Origin: Mesotaenium endlicherianum
Taxonomy: Eukaryota; Streptophyta; Zygnematophyceae; Zygnematales; Mesotaeniaceae
Direction of reading: 5' to 3'
Length of the DNA: 64,000 nucleotides
NCBI GenBank assembly: GCA_009602735.1
Contig: WELA01000881.1
Span: 1 to 64,000 of the forward strand
Shown: positions 37,621-48,725 of the stretch, in pieces
Layout of the letters: every line of letters starts with the position of its first letter
How positions within the stretch are numbered: the stretch's first letter is position 1
The notes under the pieces: model-generated
What the model saw: the letters and a program-made list of their open reading frames with translations, nothing else
What the model was told of the DNA's origin: nothing
Database searches by the model: none
Made by a program: the position numbers and the translations under genes

Positions 37621-38439
37621 GAGGGCGTGAAATCTGGATGTATACTCTTGAACGAACGTCGTTTGCTTGAGATGGTGGAGCTTTCCTCGGGCAATCTTCT
37701 CCGCATTGATGGGCATGAATTGCTTCTTGAGGGCCTCACGAAAATCTGCCCATCTTGCATATGATGGTGGGGGCTCTTGGCCGAGCATGGGGTGCGCCAT
37801 AGCTTGATATATAGCCGCTTGATAGTTACGCCACCATGATGTTGCTGCTCCTCTAAGTAAGGTAACGGCAAAGGGAACGTAGTCCTCCTCGGGTACTTCA
37901 AGGAATGCGAGGTACGTCTCCACTTGGTAGAGCCATAAATTCAGGTTGGCACCTTTCCCGGGGTTGAAAGTGTCGGGTTTGCCGGGCTTGATGAGTTTCC
38001 TTGCTCTCGTTGGCTCTTGTGGAGGCGCTTGAGCCGGGGCTGGATTTTGAGCATTGCTCGCAATAGGGGCAACCATGGCAGCCATAGCTTCTCTTGACGC
38101 TTGCACGGTTGCTTCATAGGTGGCCAAGCCCACTTGGTTGTGGACGGTCATTAGGAAGGCTGCCCACTCATTTGCGGGAACTCCTTGTGGTGGGGTCAAC
38201 TTTGCTATAGCGGCTGCCACGGGATTTGACGGTGCTCCTCCTTGTGGTGCTTCTTGTTGTTGCAGATTTCCTTGAGTAGGCTCTCCCATCGACGCTGGAG
38301 GAGGGTGTGCTCCTCCTTGTGGTGCTTCTTGTTGTTGCAGATTTTCTTGAGTGGGCTCTCCCATCGGCGCTGGAGGAGGGTGTCTTGGAGAGGAAGGGCT
38401 TCCTTCGAAAGCTTGCTGTTGGTCTTGAGGATCGGCCAT
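37621..38439 (-). CDS. N-terminal part of B2 Gag
   Basis: Starts MADPQDQQQAFEGS, with the tandem MGEPTQENLQQQEAPQGG units and the capsid region, like B1 Gag. Ends where the foreign block begins. Confidence 0.85.
38231..38388 (-). repeat. Tandem repeat in B Gag (about 78 bp x 2)
   Basis: Two near-identical units encode GEPTQ(E/G)NLQQQEAPQGGA plus a Pro-rich link. The same pair occurs in B1 at about 25670-25830. Confidence 0.85.
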
Positions 38440-38477
38440 CTTCTTGTGCTACCAAAGTGCCTAGCTCCGATACCACT

Positions 38478-38979
38478 GTAGTGAAACAGATAGATAAAGT
38501 ACTTAGTAAAACAGAATACTTTATCTATTCAAGACAAGGATCTTTGAACACAAGTGGTAGCTTCTTGAAAGAGAGATGGCTTCTTGAAAGTTAATATATT
38601 TCTGGATTTTGGCAAATACAAGAGTGATTCTGGAATGTCTTTCTATGTTCTAGCTCTTGTTTATATACTTGCTACATAAGTAATTTCTAGGAAGGTGTAT
38701 GTTGATGTGTTGGCACCCAACACATCCCAAAACTTGCCACCTCTTTCTAGAATAATGTACACATGTCCTTTTGACCTAAAAATGGCACATCTGACTTTTG
38801 CCACATGGAGTTCTTCTAGGTCTTTCCTCTAACTTCGAAAATGCCTTGGAAGGTTCAAAGGACATGAACCAAGTTACTAGAGTACCTATTCACACTTGCC
38901 TCCACACCATACTACTTCAAATATATTTGAAAACATTAAAATATATGCAAACTAATGTATAATAACTCAAATCACTACA
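38478..38979 (-). repeat. B2 5' LTR
   Basis: 502 bp, nearly identical to 26563-27065. Confidence 0.93.
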
Positions 38980-38984
38980 GAATG

Positions 38985-40787
38985 GGCAGAGACTCAAGTG
39001 TGGTGCACCTACTGAAGCTATTCAAGTGGAAGTAGCAGGGCACGGGAGTAAGGAAGTTATGGAGCAGGCAGAGTTGGGTCACCATGAGGAGATATTGGGC
39101 CGACCATGGCTGAGAAAAGCCAACCCTCAAGTGCACTGGAGCACAGGACAAGTAAAAGTCCGAAAGCGAGATGGTCGAATGGAGACAACAAAACAGGTGA
39201 AGGTAGATACGACCACAAGTAACTGTCTTTTGTCGAGCTTGCAAGTTAAGAAGCTATGCAGGACAAATCAGGTGAAGAAGATGTTTCTTGTTTTGGTGGC
39301 CCTGGCCAGGTCATCAGATGGAGCAAGCGTGAATTCTAACAGCCTGGGCGAATGTATATTGCGGGAGGAGCAAGTAGTGGTGTCTAATCCCCTTGCTCAG
39401 AAGGAGCAAAGCCCAATTGCTTAAGAAAAGAAGAAGCCTGCTGAGATGCCTGCCCAAATTAAGGTGCTGTTGGAGGAATTCAAGTGCGTTTTTCTTGAGA
39501 AGCTACCTGTGGCATTACCTCCACAGCGAGCTATGGAGCACAAGATCAAGTTGGAACCAGGGAGCAAGCGACCAGTGAGACCCGCCTATCGACAATCGTT
39601 TGCGGAGTTGGATGAGTTAAAGAAGCAGCTGACAAAGTTATTAGAGAAGGGATTCATCCGACACATCGAGTCTCCATTTGCAGCGCTAGTCTTATTTGTG
39701 AAGAAGAAGGATGGGACTATGAGAATGAGTGTCGACTACTGAAAACTCAAGAAGATCACAATCAAGAACAGCTACCCACTTCCACGAGTGGACGAGTTCA
39801 TTGACAGGCTCGTCGGGGCAAAGTAGTTCTCGAAGATTGATTTGAAGAATGGACATCACCAGGTACAGGTAATGGAAGGAGACGTTCAGAAGATTGCTTT
39901 CAAGACTGCTATGGTTTATTTGAGTTTTCAGTCATGCCTTTTGCACCTGCAACATTCATGGGACTCATGAATAGTACCTTGAGACCCTACTTGGACCACT
40001 TTGTGGTCGTAATTTTGGACAAAATCCTGATGTCTACGAAGACCTTGGAAGAGCATGTGGAGCATCTGAGAAAGGTGTTAAAGGTCTTGAGAGATCAAAA
40101 GCTATATGGCAAGGGAGTACAACCTGTGGCATATGAGAGCAGGAAGTTGGGTCCTGGTGAGCGTTACTATACAGCACATGAGCGACAGATGTTGGCTATT
40201 ATTCAGGCTTTGAGGATTTGGCAAGATTATGTGGACGGCCGGAAGGTGATCATCAAGAGCGACCACAAGAACTTGGAGAAGTTTATGACACAGCCAACAT
40301 TGACACCAAGACAGGCAAGGTGGATGGAGTTTCTGCAACAATTCGGCCACAAGATTGAGTACTTACCTGAGAAGATCAACCCTGCAGACGCTTTCTCGAG
40401 GAGGTGTGACCTTGCAGCTGTCTTAGTCATGAAGGAGAGTATGGACTTCAAGGAGAAGCTTCGGAGAGGTTATGAAGAGGACTCAAAGTTTGTTAACGGT
40501 GGAGCAGCTGAGTCCAACCCGAGTATGCAGAACAAGGACGGCATATGGTATTATGGTGATTCCAAGAGAGTAGTGGTACCTGACATCAAGGAGCTCCACG
40601 ACAAATTACTCGCCGCAGAGCATCATGACTGCTTATATGCTGGACACTTTGGAAGCGAGAAGACGGCAAGCGTGCTGAAGCAATAGTATTATTGGAGAAA
40701 TATGGACAAGGAAATTGAGGAGTGATCAACAATTACGATGCGTGCCTGCGTAACAAGACACCAAATCAAAAGAAGGGAGGTACCTTG
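38985..40787 (+). mobile_element. A2 protease to integrase segment
   Basis: Resumes A2 after B2: protease end (GHHEEILGRPWLRKANPQVH), reverse-transcriptase region ([15 protein letters not shown] near 39700; catalytic region near 40000), RNase H (YYTAHERQMLAIIQALRIW near 40165) and the integrase zinc region. Broken in a few places; continued at 42055. Confidence 0.85.
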
Positions 40788-42049
40788 TGAAATGAATCTT
40801 GCTTATTCAAGATTAATATATTTCATTTAAATATAAAAGATCAGAGATAGGTGGAAGCGTGTGAAATCAGGGAGCGATCTTCGCCCTTATAATGAATTCC
40901 GTTTACTCATCTATAGTCCTTGACTCACTTATCGTAGTGTGCCATAGTTGCACACGAATACAAGGCACAAGAAAGAAGCGAGCTTGAGGACTAGAGCTTC
41001 TCCTTTAGAAACTCCTGACCTCTTGCCTACCAGGCATACAAGCATGTGTAAGCACATACACAACATCAGGGGACTGAATAGCAAAGGCGCTCTCATTCAG
41101 ATGACCATAAAGTAGCTAAAACACATCCCACTGACTTAGGTGCAAAAACCATGGAATCTGTCCGCTGTGTGACCCCGAAATGTCAGAGGGCATAACTCTG
41201 TCAATACTACTCCAAATTGAGCAAACTCAACGGAAACGGATGCATCTTGACGAGATCTTTCCGAAAAGTCCTAGTTCGCTCCAAATGGAGCGCAAACGAA
41301 GCAGCCATGGCAATTTCCGTGAAGGCTGGTCATTAGAACGAACCCAAAAAGTGCACACATCACTTGCAAGTAGAAATCCGACTGTAAAGCCTACTGTCCA
41401 GAATGAGGGACCACGAGATCCCAGCCTGCTATGTACCTAGTGACCACCTGGTTGACCACGGCGCAAGGTGCGCCGTTTCGTGGGAAACCCGTTAAGTTGG
41501 GACCCACGGATCTAGGTATAACGACCATATTAATTGGTTGGTTGACTGAGTCCTAATAGTTCAGTTGACTGACGACGGCTCCGCCTACCCAGGAGTTAAC
41601 CACACTGGTAGGACATCGGTTTACCGAATCTCAGTCGACCTTCCGACTTTCAGTATACTGCGGTCACATGTGCCAATCTACAAATAATAATCTAAATGAA
41701 TGTATCTATCCTCAGCGTACTGAAGCTAAGTATACTGACTAATATCAAGCGAGCTTACTCTATGTGAACCTACTGATATTACATCCTATATATAACTGAT
41801 ATATGAATCTCAGCAAACTATACTTTGATACAAAAGTCATCCTGTTGACCTTCTCAACAAAGTCAGCAAACTACATTGTGATACAAAAGTCATCCTGCTG
41901 ACCTTTTTGACAAAGTAAGTAAACTCGCATTACATTGACATACATTCATTTAGATGAACTCGCACATGTGAGCATATTGACATAATACTTATTTAGTGTT
42001 ATATTTATGTATGCAATTAATTAAATAAATGATGAACTGATTCATTACA
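40788..42049. repeat. Solo LTR of family D/E in A2 integrase
   Basis: 1262 bp from TGAAATGAATC to GATTCATTACA, with an exact 5-bp duplication CCTTG (40783-40787, 42050-42054). Its inner segment (CCTACCCAGGAGTTAACCAC near 41585-41605) is the reverse complement of a stretch of the element-E LTR (54975-55000), so it is a longer, opposite-strand relative. It carries a tandem repeat of about 53 bp (TGATACAAAAGTCATCCTG at 41826 and 41879). Confidence 0.8.
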
Positions 42050-42054
42050 CCTTG

Positions 42055-43188
42055 CAACTCCTGCTTATTCCAAAGCATCCTTGGGAGCAGATTGCTATGG
42101 ACTTCATCACGTCGTTACCAGTGAGTGGTCAAGGGCACGATGCAGTTTGGGTTGTGTCTGATTGACTCAGCAAGATGGCACACTTCATTCCCAATAAGGA
42201 GATTTGTTCAGCAGCAGAAATGACACGACTATTCTTTAATCATATTTTCAAACTACGTGGGTTGCCAAAGGTGATTGTTTCAGATCAAGATCCAAGGTGC
42301 ACTAGCAACTTTAAGTGGTCATTCTTTACTTTGATGGGGACCAAGCTGAGTATGAGCACTTCCTATCATCCCCAGACAGACGGGCAGAGTGAGAGGCTCA
42401 ACACAACTTTGCAAGAGGTGCTGAGGAGAATCATTATGGAAGACCCTCCAGAGTGGGACAAGAAGCTGCCAAGATTGGAGTTCGCCTACAACAACAGTAT
42501 GCAGGGATTGACAAAGCAGTCACCATTTGCTATGGTTTATAGGAGAAAAGTATATCATCCAGGAAACATCTTAATAAGAAGGCCAAGGAGACTCAGGTTC
42601 CTACTACACAAGCTTTTATGGAACACATGGCGAAAACTTGGAACACGGCAAAGACGTGTATTCGGAATGGGTTCACAGGAGGAACAGGTCAAGCATGCTA
42701 ACAGGCACAGGAGGGAAATGACATTCCATGTGCGCAACAAAGTACTCTTCTCAACAGAGAACCTACCTTTCACAATCAAAAGGAAACTGCGGGCACGGTT
42801 TACAGGCCCATTTGTGGTGCTCAAGCAGGTTAATCCAATGACCTACAAGTTGGAACTTCCTTCAGGCTAGCGTATCCATGATGTGTTCCGTGTCAATTGT
42901 TTGCGGCCATACGTTGATCAGAATGAAGGACATCCAAGAAGACTATCTACACCGCCACCACCGGTCGAGATCGATGATGTATTGGAGTATGAAGTGGAGG
43001 CGATTGTCGGCGATCGACGAGTCAAGCGCGGTCAATGACTAGTTCAAGAGTATCTGATCAAGTGGAAAGGCTACCATGCGGACGACAACACTTGGGAGCC
43101 GGAGACCAACTTGACTCATTGTAAGAGTAAGTTGAGACGTTATCTGCAGAATGCGTCGAGGACGTTGGATCTTCAGGAGGGAGATGAT
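42055..43188 (+). mobile_element. A2 integrase and chromodomain segment
   Basis: Integrase core (VSDQDPRCTSNF; YHPQTDGQSERLN) from 42055 to 42870, then a chromodomain (EVEAIVGDRRVKRGQ near 43000; [15 protein letters not shown] near 43065-43105) and a purine tract before the 3' LTR. Broken in a few places. Confidence 0.85.
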
Positions 43189-43929
43189 GTAAGGTCATAG
43201 GTTTATAAAGAGCATTTTGGAGTTTCACGAAAGTATGTTTTAATTGTATATCAGTGTAGAGTGCATTTTATTTATCATTTTGATGTAAAGTTCATCGAAT
43301 TTGGTCAAGTATTGAGAGAGTTAAGGATTTCCAAAGTTTAATTACTTTTGAGATTGATTGACGACTGTCCTTAGTTCGCGGTGAGTGCGACTGTCGGATT
43401 GATCAACAGCGTCGAGCGATCTGGCCCGTTAGAGTGAACTCGAATCTTCACGTAAGTTCGGCTGACGCGGAGTGCCGACTATGTCGATTTACCAAGAAGT
43501 TTCGCTTTAGCCTAGCGCGTCTAAGATAGAATATTCTAGTAATGTCGATGCATGCATGTGGACGTCAATCCGGCCCGACACATCAGATGAGAGTGATATG
43601 GCCTACTCACGATTATTCTGGAAGGGACAAAATGACGAACACTTAGAAAACTCTGTAGCTTCCACCTAGAGAGGAGCATTTAGGCAGAAAACAGTAAATA
43701 GGCGTAATATCTTTGTTGCTAATCAGTTTTCACTTCTATAAATTTATACGGGTTTGTAATGACAAGGCCTTTTATCCCACATCATTTGTGAGCAATTTCT
43801 TGCTACTCAAAAATTTGAGTAATATTCCTAAGCTTTCTTAGTGATATGCCGCTGCACTCTTTAGTATGATTGCAATTAGTTCCTTCCTCGGAGTCACTAC
43901 GCTTCCACTAGGGCACTCTGCCCCTTTCA
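43189..43929 (+). repeat. A2 3' LTR
   Basis: 741 bp, TGTAAGGTCATAGG to CCCCTTTCA. Confidence 0.9.
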
Positions 43930-44394
43930 GCCGCTTATAAAAAATACATTGCGCCAAATCTTACAAGCATGACCAGGTCCAACCTAAATGCGGAAGTTCA
44001 TGAACTGATAGCCCCGCAACATATGAAGTAACCAACTTGTAAGAATGCGTTGAGACCTTTGATATATCGCTCTTTGCCTAAATAAACAAACACATGCAAT
44101 CCACATCAAGTTCATATTGTCACTGCAAAGAAAAACAAGAGCTACAAAGCCCGAGAGCACATACAAAGAGGGAGAGAGAAAGAGGAAAGAGATGTCAAGA
44201 GAAGAGAGGAAGAGTAAGAGTGGGAAAGAGGGGAGAGCCAGAGGGAAGTAAGGACAAGAACAGAGTGTGACAAGCATGTTGCTGCTGCAGTTCCAACGAC
44301 CCTTTGACGTATGGCAGCAGTTGACAGCGGGGATACATGAGAGAGAGAGAGAGAGAGAGAGTGAGAGAGAGAGAGAGGGAGAGAGAGAGAGAGG

Positions 44395-44426
<32 letters not shown>

Positions 44427-44627
44427 GAGACAGACGGGGAGGGAGGGGGTGAGAGGGAGGAAGGGAGAGAGGGAGAAAGAGAGCAAGAGAACAAGAGTGC
44501 AAAAGAGAGGGAGGGAGTGAGACGAGTGAGAGAGAGGGAAGGAGGGAGTAAAGGAGGAAGGGCCCCTGTGTGCCATCCGCTAGACATGGACGCATGCACG
44601 CACCCTTAGGGGGGGGGGGGGTTTGAG
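43930..44627. repeat. Flank with (GA)n-rich purine tract
   Basis: Unassigned sequence, then from about 44160 to 44560 a strongly purine-rich tract whose core (44339-44436) is GA dinucleotide. A run of G follows at 44609-44621. Long minus-strand frames here are Ser/Leu-rich artefacts. Confidence 0.8.
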
Positions 44628-45286
44628 CAGGGTTACGACGTTTGTATGTACGCTTAGTTTTGCAGTTGGCTTGTTCGCTACAGTTTAAGCTGTTTTTCGT
44701 GCCTTTTTCGCTTCGTTCGTTTTCTTTCTAATTTAAGGATCAATTTTAATCAAAGGAAAACCGTGGACTTTAACTATCGACGTAATATCGTACATGTTGT
44801 TCATGTTCAAACTTTTTGATACGTGCCGGGCAGAATTTTATTTTTAAGAATTATTCTAAAGTCCGAAAGAAAATTCTTACTGCACTTCAAGATTGTCTTG
44901 TTTGCATGCACGCAAAGTTCTCAAGTTTGCTTCTTCGCTGTCGTTCTTGTTGATTTAAGTGCATTGTTCGCTTAGTTCGTTTTTTAGCTATCTTTCAATT
45001 CTCGTTTTCCAATCAATTTTGCAAATTGCTTACTACTAAGAATTGAAAAGTAAAGAATGTATTTGTGGATAGACAAGCTTTTTCAAAATACACATATGAT
45101 TAATAATTATCAGTTTCACACTCACATTCCTATTGCTAAGACATGTAGTATAAATCATTGTATATATCATACCCATACCCAAAGTTGCAGTTTGAAGATA
45201 ATAAAAAGTAATCATTAAGTAGAGATTGCACATGTAACATCAATGCTCACATGCCTACAAACAAACGAGAAAGTGATTGCACAACA

Positions 45287-47646
45287 TCAACATCTTCTAG
45301 CTCTTGTCCTCCTTGCATCTACAAGGCTCTCCTCTTCCTCTACCTCATCTTCTTCCTTTAACTCCTCCTCCTCTTCCTCATCCTCACTCTCTTGCTCAAA
45401 GATAATATTCTCTGCATTGTCTGTGAGTTTCTCTTCTACAACCTCTTGAGATACATCAAGCTCCGCTTCCACAACCCATTGTAGTTTTTCTACTCTTGCT
45501 ACACCTAGACTCTTGACACTTTTCTCTTGCAACCTCAACATAGAGTGCACATATACGAGCTTCTTTGCCCTACTTGGAAGCACCCTGTCGCGAATCGGAC
45601 TCTGAACAAACCCATATATTGACCAATTTCGCTCACAAGCAGAAGCTGATGCATGTTGGGGCAAGACATTCATTGCAAGAGCCTGCAGGTTTGTGCATAC
45701 ATTTCCATAGATTTCCCACCAAACATGTGCAGGCATACTACTCTCATTTTCCAATACCAAACTATCACCAAATGTATCCCCCTTTTCTCGATAGAGGCTC
45801 AGTTCCTTGTCACCTTGAGCTCTTAGCAAAGTCCCCTTTCCAACAAGCTTTTGGCACACTAGCAAATGGGCCCTCAAGAAGTATCGGTGGCCCAAGAATC
45901 ATGGTCTTGAAACTGGATCCGTGTAGTAGCTTGCACAAGAGCAGAACAAAACATTAACATCAATAACAAACATATTCAATAACTTCCATAGAGAGAGAGA
46001 GTGTGAGAGAAGAGAGAGAGGGAACATGATATGCAAGAAAACACAGCAGCATATCAAGTTCAACAACATGCCGAACAAGAAGGATGAAGAAAAACATGAC
46101 AAATAACAACCTACCGGTGGAATGCAACGGAGAGTGTAGTTGTTGCCAACGCGCAGCAATTTCCTTGGCAACCTTAGCTATTTGAGCGTCTTTTAGACCG
46201 AGGGCATTGTTGACGTGTTCTTGAATTGCCGACATCCTGGCCCAAATCCTCCCTATTGCTGGCTCGAGAGAGTCAACAAGACGGAGAAGTACAACTATTG
46301 GCTCACACACATTTACCCATACTTTCAATCTCTTCCACATACTATCTTTCCGAATGATGTCTCGAATCCTCGTAGCCTCATTTGCACACCCATTCCTAAC
46401 AGACCACTCAAGCCAACGACTATCAGCTACCATAGCTTGCAAGGTGTCTCTAACCTCATACAATCTTTGCAAGCTAGAAAGTTACTTGCGAATCTGGTGG
46501 GTGCAGGCTTTAACAACTCTAACACATTATTGAGCCTCTTTGCATGCTGACGATAAATAGCGTGAGGCATGTGGTGATTAGTCACAAACTGAACTAAGCC
46601 CTTCAGAATCTACAATCTCTTCTAACTCCTGAATTTTCCCTAGGTCTTTGAGAAGCAACTTTAGACAATGGGCCGCTCAAGGTGTTCTACAAATGTTCTG
46701 GAACTCCTCTTGTACCAACTCTCCCGCCTTGACACAATTGGTAGCTGAATCTGTGCACACTTGCACGACATTTTCAAGACCCACTTTCTTCACGGCTTCA
46801 ATAATGAACTTAGCAATGTACTCACCCGTCTTCTTCTCACTCGCAGTATTGATGGAGTCCATGAACAACTTTACACCACGCGACACTCTAAGGACATTCA
46901 AGAGGGGATGCCCTGATGTGTCTGTCCACCCATCTAAAACTAGGGTGCACCCAAAAATCTCTATGTGCTTTAGTTGCTTCTTCTCCCACAACTCTACTTG
47001 TGTGACCTCTTTGTCTAAGAGGGTGCTTCCTCAAGGCTTATCCTTCATTGCTACGTACGGTAGGCCAGCCTCCAAACTGTATTTGCTGATAGCATTCATC
47101 ACGTCTACAAGAAAATTACTCTGCGCTACATTAAAAGAAACTCCCATGGCGTTAAAGAACCTCGCCACTACTTTATGAACACAATTAGCATTTATTCTCT
47201 TGAAAAGATCCGGTATACTTGACTGCCCTGACTCTCTATCAGATGAACTTCAAAGTTCAAGCTCAGCTGCAGGCGTTCCATGCAAGAGATTGCGTGAGGA
47301 ATTCATGTCACTCTGCGGCCGACGTTTACCAAGCTGCATACGAGATGTGAAAATAATAATCATAATTAATCATTGCTTCCATCAAATTCATGGGTACATC
47401 TTCAGACTCACAGATACCTTTAGCCCCCACTAAGTGATTACGAATCTATGTGACAACCCCCCAAAACACATGGTCGCAAAACTTGCACTCCACTTTTGGA
47501 TGTCGGTTGCAGCTTGGAGCAGGAGTGACGGTGGTCACATTGCTCTATTCAGGCGCAACCTCTCGCATACGTCTAGGAGGCTTATGTGCAAAAGGAGCTC
47601 CACTAGCAGCCAGGACAGATGCGAATGGCGTTGAAGGAAGCGACAT
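45287..47646 (-). pseudogene. hAT transposase (BED, DUF659, hATC), broken
   Basis: From ATG 47646 (MSLPSTPFASVLAAS) the frame enters a BED zinc finger (VECKFCDHVFWG, then NHL and GICESED, near 47500-47400). A small intron with GT-AG ends (47397-47334) keeps phase. Then come the DUF659-type N-terminal part of the RNase-H fold (VARFFNAMGVSF; VLDGWTDTSGHP with the first catalytic Asp; CTDSATNCVKAG with the second), the KPAPTRFASNF motif near 46500, and a helical insertion domain. A second intron of about 180 bp (46112-45930) precedes YYTDP, and the hATC dimerisation region follows (VLPQHASASACERNWSIYG near 45640). An acidic tail (ESEDEEEEEELKEEDEVEEE) closes the gene. The protein would cut and paste the element in the nucleus. 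About seven in-frame stops and one short frame-shifted stretch (46580-46480) kill it; a single frame otherwise runs through, so decay is moderate. Confidence 0.85.
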
Positions 47647-47703
47647 GTTGGCCGTGAAGAATTTGTAGCACAGAAAGAGACACAAAACAAAAAGTGAATT
47701 AGT

Positions 47704-47892
<189 letters not shown>

Positions 47893-48284
47893 GAGGCAAG
47901 TTGACGGCAGCGGTACAAGAGCAGTCACACAAAACTGTCCAAAGACAGTCAAATACAAAGGTAGAAGTTGACTCATGAAGAGAGAGTGAGTCAGAGTAAG
48001 AGACGCAAAACTGAAATTGAACGCAATCAAGCAAGAGCAAAGCATGAACTAAATAGAGAAACATTGAGCTTGAAACTAAAATCAAAACAATGTAGCAGCA
48101 GCAATTACACAGGAGGAAGGGATATTGAGAGGGACATATACTTCTCAAACCGGTTCCTCGAAGCTGGTGCTGATGCAAAGACCCGCTTGTAGCTTGAGGA
48201 TTTGAAGGTACTGCTACTGCTGCAGCTGTAGCATTCAACCTGCACCCCCCTCCGCTCGAGCAGTCCTACACATAAGACAATATT

Positions 48285-48725
48285 AGAAAACAAGGCCTGC
48301 TGTTGCAGGCTCGAGGCAAGGTAAACAGCATTTACAAGAGCAAGCACACAAAGACACATAAAAGACATACAAAGAGAGACACAAAGACGTGATAATAAAG
48401 AGAGAGAAAGATAAGAGGCAGGGCAGCGATAAATGGAAACAAAATAGGGCTCCTGTTGTGGGTCTGAATAAACAAATAACATAAATAGAGCAAGCACACG
48501 AAACCGAAACATGAAACATATAGAAAATAGGCCTCTTGCAGCAGGCCCAATAAAAGATAAAAGGCCTTAAAGACAGCAAGTACACAAGAAGAGAAAGCAC
48601 AAGGAAACAAAGACACCCAAACTTACAAGAGACAACATGAGGACATAATATTGAGACACAGAGATAGGAGGCCAGGCAGACGTAAAAAAATGGGATCAAG
48701 GCTGCTGCTGCAGGCCAAAACAGTC
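48285..48725. repeat. Degenerate hairpin-bearing repeats
   Basis: Four related short palindrome-like words recur: GGCCTGCTGTTGCAGGC (48295), GGCTCCTGTTGTGGGTC (48449), GGCCTCTTGCAGCAGGCC (48529) and GGCTGCTGCTGCAGGCC (48699). They are separated by AGCAAGCACACAAAGACAC-like purine-rich spacers. The 201-codon minus-strand frame here is Cys/Leu/Phe-rich because of this composition. Confidence 0.5.

Larger units (their letters stand above)
26563..38979 (-). mobile_element. Ty3/Gypsy chromovirus family B, copy B2 (young)
   Basis: LTRs at 26563-27065 and 38478-38979 bound the element, with an exact 5-bp duplication GAATG (26558-26562, 38980-38984). The primer-binding site TGGTATCGGAGC reads on the minus strand at 38475-38464, and a G-rich purine tract adjoins the left LTR. 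I count about six differences between the LTRs, near 1.2%, so insertion was recent: of the order of a million years if plant-like rates apply. Pol is open throughout. Gag is split by a 5.7-kb foreign block at 31879-37620. Apart from that block the element looks nearly whole. It lies antisense in A2. Confidence 0.94.
18121..43929 (+). mobile_element. Ty3/Gypsy chromovirus family A, copy A2 (with nested insertions)
   Basis: Two family-A LTRs (18121-18863, 43189-43929) in direct orientation bound this element, with flanks GCCAC and GCCGC as a near-perfect 5-bp duplication. Gag lies at 18979-19926. Protease parts are at 26423-26562 and 38985-39430, reverse transcriptase and RNase H at about 39440-40440, integrase at about 40600-40787 and 42055-42870, and a chromodomain at about 42930-43130, before a purine tract at the 3' LTR. 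Inserted elements B1, B2 and D account for about 20 kb of the 25.8 kb. The element's own pol is broken in several places. LTRs differ by roughly 12-15% over the part I compared, so it is old. Confidence 0.9.

Noticed and set aside
18121-43929. Protease, RNase H and chromodomain frames considered as host genes
   Set aside because: Domain order, LTRs, primer sites and target duplications show they are parts of Gypsy elements.
44142-44600. Three overlapping minus-strand frames of 130-200 codons
   Set aside because: They are Ser/Leu/Pro strings produced by the GA/CT tract in all frames.
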